DNA of 9,540 nt, taken from JBEKYD01 sp049509915 (GTDB taxonomy: Bacteria; Acidobacteriota; Terriglobia; Bryobacterales; Bryobacteraceae). The notes below the pieces were generated by a model. It saw only the letters and a program-made list of their open reading frames with translations. It searched no databases and had not been told where the DNA came from. This document shows, in pieces, positions 1 through 6,238 of the stretch (position 1 is the first letter of the stretch; each line of letters begins with the position of its first letter). The stretch is taken from the NCBI GenBank assembly GCA_049509915.1, contig JBEKZL010000282.1, positions 1 to 9,540 of the forward strand. Reading direction: 5' to 3'. Made by a program: the position numbers and the translations under genes.

Positions 1-38
1 CAGTCATCGCTCATTCGGATTCCGAACCGCGGAGAACT

Positions 39-473
39 TCATCGCAGCCATCTATCATTGCTGCGCCCGGCTGCCACTGCCGACCGAACGCTAATTACAC
101 TTTTCGGAGGGGAACCGGAATTCGTAAACTCGAGCAGATAGACTCCAGCCGTGCCCAGCGCAGCGACACCCCGGGCCGAAACCACCGTCGGATTACTTCC
201 TGACTGATCATAGTTCGTGACCATGATCGATGTTGGAACCGCCTCAAGCGAGGCAAATGGGCCAAGGGCAGTCGCCGTTTGACTAACTTCGACGTAGTGG
301 TCCGACACTTGAACAAAGTCGCTATTCGTTGTATTCCAATAGAAAGCTTCGAGAGTTCCGGACACAACGGGACCGGCCGCTGTCACGGCGGTTTGGATAG
401 CGGGAATGAGCAACTCGCTCACTCCGTTCCCGGTTACGTCGGCCAGTTGCCAATTCTGAAGCTGATTGACGAC
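39..473 (-). pseudogene. C-terminal fragment of an FG-GAP/VCBS-like secreted repeat protein
   Basis: The minus strand is open from a stop at 534-536 down to a TGA at 39-41, with protein-like sequence from about 473 onward. It reads VVNQLQNWQLADVTGNGVSE and then LLIPAIQ, a D-x-T-G-N-G-x-x-E loop followed by hydrophobic residues. This resembles the calcium-loop motif of FG-GAP/VCBS propeller repeats in secreted or surface proteins. The rest is rich in Ser, Thr, Val and Asn, as in extracellular beta proteins. A GTG at 420-422 could start a 127-residue product, but the repeat motif lies upstream of it, so it is probably not the original start. No signal peptide or N-terminal part is present; the coding signal ends where the divergent kinase remnant begins. 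The open frame and the motif are seen directly. The family call is an inference from one motif, so it is tentative. Confidence 0.4.
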
Positions 474-2837
474 GCCGCTTTGCGAACCATGTGCGGGGCG
501 CCGATGCCGGTTGCGCGCGCTGTGCGGATCGGCTCACAGATTCTGCAGGCCCTCGCCTACGCACACGCGAACGGCATCGTTTCATCGCGACCTCACGCCC
601 GAGAACATCATGGTGCGGCCCGACGGCTACGTCAAAGTTCTGGACTTCGGGGCGGCCCGCCAGACGTTCATGGCATCCGGCCGGCAGAACATTTCGTCCC
701 ACGCGGGGTTACCCGTCGGAACGCTGCGCTACATGTCGCCCGAGCAGTGCCGTGGAGATTCGGCCACACCCGCTAGCGACGTATTCGCGGCGGGCATCAT
801 TCTCTACGAAATGATTGCGGGCCGCCACCCCTTCGATGCCGATTCTCCCCTCGATACGGCGCACGCCATCGCGTGGTCGGACCCCGTGTCCTTGAGGCAA
901 TGGAATCCGGAGGTTCCCTCGCCAATCGGTGCGTTGATCACGCGAATGCTCAGCAAGGAGTCAGCGGGGCGTCCATTGTCAGCGGCGGCAGCCGAGGCGC
1001 TGGCCCTCGACGGGCAGTCCGCGGGTGGAAGGCGATCCCGTCGTAGCCTGCCATTCGCCGCCGTTCTGACAATCGTTCTCATCAACGTTGTGCTGGCGGC
1101 ATATTGGCTCAGGCGGCCGACGATCGCTGATAACTCAACTTCCGACTTGCGCATTGCGCCACTCGCCAGCCTGCTCGGCGCGGAGAGACATCCTTCTGTT
1201 TCGCCAGATGGAATCCGCGTGGCGTTCGTGTACACGGGAGACAAAGACGTGAAGTCGCATATCTACGTCAAGAACCTCTCCGACGGAGCGTTAGTTCGCC
1301 TGACCTCAGGTGACCTGCCGGATTTCCAGCCGGTCTTCTCCCCGGACGGGACCCGGTTAGCTTTTTTGCGCGCCTTCAATGGACGGTTGCGTATCATGGT
1401 GATGCCTTGGTGATGCCTCCGCGGGCGGTATGGAGCGTCAGGTGGCCGAGGTCACGGATCTTCTGCGCGAATTCGCGATTATTACCTGGGATGGGGACGG
1501 CCGGAATTTGCTGATCTGCGACCGTCCGGTTGAATTCCGGCCGGAGGTTGCAATATTCCAGATCTCCGTGGAAACCGGCGCCCGCCGTCAGCTGACGTTT
1601 CCGCCGGCGGGGATGAACGATTGGATGCCCTTGGTTTCGCCGGATGGCCGCACACTGGGATTCGCGCGGATGCTCGAAACCAGCCGTGGCGATTTGTGGG
1701 CCATTCCACTGGCCGATAAGGAAAGGCCAGGCCGCAATCGCGAGCGGCGTCTGACTAATTCCGGTGAGGTCTTTTTTTGTTGGTCGTGGGCTGCGAATGG
1801 CGACGAACTGCTGATCTCGCACCGGCGATCGGACCGTGTTCAGCTATGGCGTCAGCCGGCCGGCGGCGGCGCGCAGGTGCGCGTAGCCGGCCTGGAGGAT
1901 CAGGTCAAGGAGTTGGCGGTCGCACGAACCGGAAATGTCATGATTTATGACTCTGGCGCCGCGGAAGACTATAACATCTGGTGGTATCCGTTGCCGCCGT
2001 CCAAGGCCGGACGCAAACCTCTCATTGCATCGGCGGCATTCGATGGCGATGCGCGCTACTCGCCGGATGGTTCCAGGATCGCGTTTGTATCGGATCGTTC
2101 CGGCCAGGCCAATATCTGGATTTGCAAAAGTGATGGTTCCGACGTTCGCCAGATGACATCTCTTGATGGTAGAGGATTCTGGGCGGGCAGCCCGGCGTGG
2201 TCGCCGGACGGGAAATGGATCGCTTTCGACTCGCGTTCACCCCAGACCGAAAGCAGCATTTTCGTTCTGGACGTATCGGGGGGCAAACCGCGGCGCCTGA
2301 CAGGTCCGGGCCCAAACCGACATTATTCCCAATTGGTCGCGTGATTCCCAGTGGATTTATTTCGCTTCGGATCGCGGCGGCAGCGGTCTCGATGTTTGGA
2401 AAGTCGCGCTGTCGGGAGAAGAGCCGGTGCAGGTGACCCGCAAGGGCGGACTCGAAGCCTTCGAATCTCCCTATAGACGTTTCCTCTACTACGCGAAACG
2501 GGGAAGGAAAAGCGGCTTCTGGCGCATCCCCCTTGTTGCAGGAATGCCCGGGGAAGAAGCCGGGGGCGAAGAATCACCCGTCCCAGGACTCGAGTCGATC
2601 AGCAACCGTTACTGGGAGAATTCGGCGGAGGGCATTTACTTCGTAGCGCGTTCGGCGCAGCCGGCGCTAAGGCTGTTCCATTTTTCCAGCGGCGAAATCA
2701 GCAAGACGATGGATCTGACGGTACCGCCGGCTCTCTCGTTTCACGGGCTGTCGATTTCGCCTGACGGCCGAGGGTTTCTTTACCTGCACGCGGATGTCGG
2801 CAGGAGCAACATCATGTTGGTCGAAAGCTTCCGCTGA
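456..2837 (+). pseudogene. N-truncated, frameshifted membrane Ser/Thr protein kinase with C-terminal PD40/TolB-like propeller
   Basis: The gene reads through three frames: about 456-581, 583-1404, then 1418-2317, and 2319-2837. The pieces join into one protein of roughly 790 residues. The kinase part begins near the alphaD/alphaE helices (APMPVARAVRIGSQILQALA, then YAHANGIV). It continues with HRDLTPEN (583-606), DFGAA (from 643), MSPEQ and DVFAAGIILYEMIAGRHPF. The glycine-rich loop, the ATP-binding Lys and the alphaC Glu are all absent. One hydrophobic helix (LPFAAVLTIVLINVVLAAYW, about 1048-1107) follows, flanked by arginines. The extracytoplasmic part has PD40 repeats such as HPSVSPDG, PVFSPDG, RYSPDG, AWSPDG and PNWSRD. 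This kinase-helix-propeller architecture is common in Acidobacteriota. Without its N-lobe the product could not be an active kinase. The catalytic-loop Lys is Thr. Sequencing error could explain single-base shifts but not the missing N-lobe or the 11-bp duplication. Confidence 0.85.
1397..1418. repeat. Exact 11-bp tandem duplication that breaks the kinase/PD40 frame
   Basis: TGGTGATGCCT occurs twice back to back, at 1397-1407 and 1408-1418. Reading frame 1 hits TGA at 1411-1413 inside the second copy, and the protein resumes in frame 2. Removing ten bases (for example 1408-1417) restores one frame reading MVMPSAGGMERQVAEV, which fits the usual P-x-x-GG-x-ER linker between PD40 blades. This looks like a replication-slippage event rather than a homopolymer read error. 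Confidence 0.85.
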
Positions 2838-2948
2838 ACGATTACGACTGAGGCAAAGTTTTCGGCGAAATCGTGAGACGAGAGCCTCTGCCTCTAGCGT
2901 TTGCCGAACCGCTCCCGGAGGATCGTCGGCGACTCGTACGAAGCTCGA

Positions 2949-2978
2949 ATGAAGGATAGTTTTCGCTCATCCTTTCAT
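2949..2978. terminator. Possible bidirectional terminator hairpin between convergent genes
   Basis: ATGAAGGAT (2949-2957) pairs with ATCCTTTCAT (2969-2978) with one bulged base and an 11-base loop. It lies in the 217-bp gap between the convergent 3' ends of the kinase remnant and the peptidase gene, where a shared terminator would be expected. There is no clear T-tract on either side and the stem is AT-rich, so the call rests on position and symmetry only. Nothing else was recognised in 2838-3054. Confidence 0.3.
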
Positions 2979-3054
2979 ACGTAAGGTATTGACGCGCGCG
3001 TAGCCCCACCTTTTTCGAAAGTCGCGCAATTCCGGGAATCGAAAGAGCTCAAAG

Positions 3055-5148
3055 CTACTTGGTGATCCCAACCTCACTCAGCAACCACGCGTACTCGAAG
3101 GCGGTGTCACGCAGCCTGTCGTACCGCCCACTGGCCCCGCCGTGGCCCGCCGGGTCCATCTTGATCTTGAGCAGCAGCGGATTGGAATCGGTCTTCAAGG
3201 TGCGCAGCCGGGCCACGTATTTGGCCGGCTCCCAGTACATAACCTGACTGTCGTTGAAGCTGGTGGTCACAAGGATGGCCGGGTATGAGCGTTTCTCCAG
3301 GTTGTCGTAGGGACTGTACGTCTTCATGTAATCATACGCGGCCTTCTCGTTGGGATTGCCCCACTCCAGGTATTCACCCACCGTCAGCGGCAGGGTGGCA
3401 TCCATCATGGTATTGATCACGTCCACAAACGGCACGGCGGCATGCACTGCTTTGAAGAGATCCGGCCGCATGTTGACGACCGCACCCATTAGCAGGCCGC
3501 CGGCGCTGCCGCCTTCGATGGCCAGCCGGTCCTTGGAGGTCCACTTCTGCGCGATCAGGAATTCGGCGCAATCGATGAAGTCGAAGAACGTGTTTTTCTT
3601 CTTCATGAGCATGCCGTCTTCGCGCCACTTTTCGCCCATCTCGTCGCCGCCGCGGACGTGCGCGATCGCGTAGGCCATACCGCGGTCGAGCAGGCTCACC
3701 AGGTTGCTGGAAAACGTAGCTGGTGTGCCAAAACCGTAGCTGCCGTAGCCGTACAGGAAAAGTGGCCCGTTGCCGTCGCGCGCGAAGCCTTTCTTGTAAA
3801 CAATCGAAACCGGCACTTTGACTCCGTCGCGGGCGGTGGCCCAGAGACGCTCGCTGACGTACTGCTTCGGGTCGTACCCGCCCAACACTTCCTGCTGTTT
3901 TCGCAGGGTGGATTTGCCGGTGGTCACGTCGTAGTCGAATACGCTCGAAGGTGTCAGGAAGCTCTGGTAGTTGTAGCGGTATGTCTGAGATTCGTAATCC
4001 GGCGTGTCAACCGGAAAAACCGAATACACTGGTTCCGGATACGCGATTTCCTTCCACGCGCCGGTTTTGAAATCGTGGATGCGCAGATGGTCCAGCGCAT
4101 CGCTTTTCTCCACCAACACCGCGAAGTCGCGGAACACGTCGATATCCTTTATACGCACATTGTCGCGGTGCGCCACGAAGACCTTCCAGTTCTTGGGAGC
4201 CGGGTCGTTCACCGGCGCGGTCATCACGGCGAAATTGCGGCCGCTCTTGTTCGTCAGGATATAGAACAACCCTTCGCGATGGTCCAGATAATAGCGGTGG
4301 CGCTTCTCGCGCGGCAGAAATACGGCGAAATTGTCGGCGGGCCTATCGGCACGCAGGTAGCGCACTTCGGAGGTATCCTTGGCCTCGATTTGCAGGATCA
4401 GGTACTTCAGGTCGCGGGTCTTGCCAACCCCCATGTCGTAGAGTTCGTCCTTCTCGTTGTAGATCTCTTCGAACTTCGCCGTGCCCAGCACGTGACGCCA
4501 CAGCTTGTCGCTCCGCTTGGTGACGGCGTCCTCCGTCACCAGAAAGAGGGTCTTGTTGTCTGCGGCCCAAGCCAGCGAAGTGACGCGATCGGTCGTGTCG
4601 GGCAGCGTCTGTCCCGTGCGCAGGTCCTTCACGTGCAGAGCGTACTGCCGGAAGCCGGTGTAGTCGATGCTATAGGCCGCCAGGTTCTGGTCGTCGCTCA
4701 CCACGAAACCGCCCAGAGCAACGAACTTCTTATCCTTGGCCATTTCGTTGAGGTCGAGCAGCACCTCCTCAGGCGCTTCCATGGTTCCTTTGCGGCGGCA
4801 CTGGATGGGGTATTGTTTGCCCTCCTCGGTGCGAGAATAGTACAGGTAGCCGCGGCGCGATGTGGGCACCGAGAGGTCCGTCTGTTTAATGCGGTCAAGC
4901 ATCTCCTTGTAGAGCGCGTCGCTGAACGGCTGTAGGTCCTTGGTCATCGCAGCGGTGTAGGTGTTTTCCGCTTCCAGGTACTGGGTCACTTTGGGGTTAG
5001 ACTTTTCGCGCAGCCAGAAATAGTCGTCGATCACGGTGGTTCCATGTCGCACCTCGCGATGTTCGACGCGGGGCGCGGATGGCGGCGTCTGTGCAGTAAG
5101 CAGCGTGGCTGAGAAGAGTCCGAGCAGAATCGGGCGCGAGGAAAGCAT
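3055..5148 (-). CDS. ptrB: Exported oligopeptidase B (peptidase family S9A)
   Basis: This intact 697-residue gene encodes a prolyl-oligopeptidase-family serine peptidase; the family cleaves short peptides, and oligopeptidase B does so after Arg or Lys. The catalytic triad is visible as Ser548 in GGSAGG, Asp633 in TSFNDSQVMYWEP and His669 in AGHGGASGRYD. YGYGSYG (466-472) and AHVRGGDEMGEKW (Arg at 499) precede the nucleophile. RGG-E-G, KKKNTF and LPLTVGEYLEWGNP favour oligopeptidase B over prolyl endopeptidase. Residues of about 80-410 form the propeller that gates the active site. The length matches the family (about 690-720). Residues 1-19 form a Sec-type signal peptide (LLGLFSATLLTA, likely cut before Gln20), so it probably acts in the periplasm, whereas the enterobacterial enzyme is cytosolic. 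The ATG at 5148 is preferred because it gives this leader. No Shine-Dalgarno sequence is evident. The gene is convergent with the kinase remnant and appears monocistronic. Confidence 0.93.
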   Translation of the reverse strand: MLSSRPILLGLFSATLLTAQTPPSAPRVEHREVRHGTTVIDDYFWLREKSNPKVTQYLEAENTYTAAMTKDLQPFSDALYKEMLDRIKQTDLSVPTSRRGYLYYSRTEEGKQYPIQCRRKGTMEAPEEVLLDLNEMAKDKKFVALGGFVVSDDQNLAAYSIDYTGFRQYALHVKDLRTGQTLPDTTDRVTSLAWAADNKTLFLVTEDAVTKRSDKLWRHVLGTAKFEEIYNEKDELYDMGVGKTRDLKYLILQIEAKDTSEVRYLRADRPADNFAVFLPREKRHRYYLDHREGLFYILTNKSGRNFAVMTAPVNDPAPKNWKVFVAHRDNVRIKDIDVFRDFAVLVEKSDALDHLRIHDFKTGAWKEIAYPEPVYSVFPVDTPDYESQTYRYNYQSFLTPSSVFDYDVTTGKSTLRKQQEVLGGYDPKQYVSERLWATARDGVKVPVSIVYKKGFARDGNGPLFLYGYGSYGFGTPATFSSNLVSLLDRGMAYAIAHVRGGDEMGEKWREDGMLMKKKNTFFDFIDCAEFLIAQKWTSKDRLAIEGGSAGGLLMGAVVNMRPDLFKAVHAAVPFVDVINTMMDATLPLTVGEYLEWGNPNEKAAYDYMKTYSPYDNLEKRSYPAILVTTSFNDSQVMYWEPAKYVARLRTLKTDSNPLLLKIKMDPAGHGGASGRYDRLRDTAFEYAWLLSEVGITK

Positions 5149-5155
5149 GCGGTTT

Positions 5156-5184
5156 AGAATAGCGCCGGCTGATTAACACTGCAA
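5156..5184 (-). promoter_or_regulatory. Predicted sigma70-type promoter of the oligopeptidase B gene
   Basis: On the minus strand a -35-like TTGCAG (5184-5179) is separated by exactly 17 bases from a -10-like TATTCT (5161-5156), which matches TATAAT at four of six positions. The -10 box ends seven bases before the ATG at 5148, so transcription would start at or next to the start codon. That would explain the missing ribosome-binding site by a leaderless transcript. The -35 match is weak (three of six), so this is an inference. Confidence 0.35.
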
Positions 5185-5224
5185 GAGCACTTCGGCAGAG
5201 CACTCCCGCAGTGCTGTTGCAGTG
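5177..5224. repeat. Near-perfect 14-bp inverted repeat upstream of oligopeptidase B (candidate operator)
   Basis: CACTGCAAGAGCAC (5177-5190) and GTGCTGTTGCAGTG (5211-5224) are reverse complements at 13 of 14 positions, around a 20-base centre. The peptidase-proximal arm contains the predicted -35 hexamer. A competing short hairpin, GCACT (5200-5204) with AGTGC (5210-5214), shares the distal arm, because GAGCACT occurs twice (5185-5191 and 5198-5204). Binding of a dimeric regulator is the simplest reading. An RNA structure is possible only if transcription starts further upstream than predicted. Confidence 0.5.
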
Positions 5225-5574
5225 GCGTCGCACAATGGGCAATACGGCACCTGGGGTGTCCCTGCGCACCGCGCGCCGCCTAGCGAGAAAGCGACCTCGG
5301 GAACAGGGCACGTCAATTTTGGCGCGGTCTATAGGCTCCGTGGCGAGAACAGCCTTTTCGTTTAGATCCCGATAAACGCCGTCCACGGAATCCACGTGAG
5401 CGAAAAGTCGCCGAATTGCGGATCTGCCGTTGATCGACGCATGCCCGGCAACCCGCTGCACCCGGCTTCTACCCCGTCCACCTCGGGGCAAACGCAGGTA
5501 CCGATATTTACGGTTAACGCTGCTCTGTCCGAGCGGCGCGTATTCCGACCGGAGGCAGCCGCTTTCGCTGTGAA
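5225..5574. other. Non-coding stretch upstream of oligopeptidase B, no gene recognised
   Basis: Open frames exist on both strands but none has a recognisable motif or domain. The longest on the minus strand (from 5491) runs into the peptidase gene out of frame. Its segment FAHVDSVDGVYRDLNEKAVL (about 5407-5348) looks mildly protein-like, but I could not attach it to a family. No RNA gene is visible. Confidence 0.4.
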
Positions 5575-6163
5575 CTACGTTATGCCACTAACCGCAGCGC
5601 TATCCGTTTCCATGTGAATGAACACGCGCTGGGCAAGCTGGTCGGCGCTCATGGCAAGATCGTGGGCCGATCTCTCGACGAATTTTGCCACCAGCCCCAC
5701 TCGTCGGGAAGCACGTTTTGCCTCGTTGCGCACTGGTGATCTCCGTTCTGAACCTGCAACAATCATGCGCCGCGCGGGCGTCGGTTCCATCCGAGCAATT
5801 GGCGGTCCAAGCTCCTCTCGCGCTGGAACCTGTCGCGGGTTTCCCAACGGTATTTGTCACCAGTGCCGCCAGCATCTTTTCGCGGGCCTCATCGCGCCCG
5901 ATCCATTGCGCCGAATCGAAGATCCAGCCGGTCCTGAAGTCCACGAGCAGGTCGTCATCGCCGCTTGCGTCCCGCCGCAGGCGCCAACTCAAGACCCAGT
6001 TGACGTTTGACGGTGTCGTCGGTAGACTCTGGCTCGGCATCTTGTCAAATGCTACGAGCAGTTCTTTGTCTTCGAGGACGACTTCCGAGCGGGCGGCATC
6101 GGCGGTCGCGGATGACTGAGCCCGGAGATCACACTCCCCGCGATTGCGGCCATTGCAGACGCC
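5575..6163 (-). pseudogene. Possible decayed protein-coding remnant, unknown family
   Basis: Two overlapping minus-strand frames contain sequence with protein-like composition. The first is open from a stop at 6164-6166 and includes SEVVLEDKELLVAFDK (about 6088-6041), then NVNWVLSWRLRRDASGDDD and LLVDFRTGWIFDSAQWIGRD, fading after about 5840. The second ends in VAKFVERSAHDLAMSADQLA followed by QRVFIHMETDSAAVSGIT and a stop at 5575-5577. The change from first to second frame is net +1, as in the neighbouring broken genes. An ATG at 6040 is available, but protein-like sequence continues upstream of it. I do not recognise the family and propose no function. A chance pair of open frames in GC-rich DNA remains possible. 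Confidence 0.3.
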
Positions 6164-6238
6164 TCAGCCAGGTTATTGAATGTTCGCCTGTCCGTTGCGT
6201 CCTACTCTCGTGCCGCGGGTTGCTCTTACAATTGGTCC

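Noticed and set aside
456..2837. Programmed frameshifting or phase variation in the kinase gene
   Set aside because: No slippery heptamer with a downstream structure was seen, and the N-lobe is missing, so shifting the frame could not restore a working kinase.
3658..4935. Long plus-strand open frame (425 codons) opposite oligopeptidase B
   Set aside because: It is antisense to a gene with an intact catalytic triad, has no domain of its own, and reflects codon bias of the real gene.
3055..5148. Calling the S9 peptidase a prolyl endopeptidase
   Set aside because: The AHVRGG-E-G, KKKNTF, LPLTVGEYxEWGNP and NDSQVMYWEP segments fit oligopeptidase B better, although both belong to S9A.
5618..6119. 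Two plus-strand open frames (130 and 144 codons) between GH95 and oligopeptidase B
   Set aside because: Their composition is that of shadow frames, and the minus strand of the same stretch has the more protein-like sequence.
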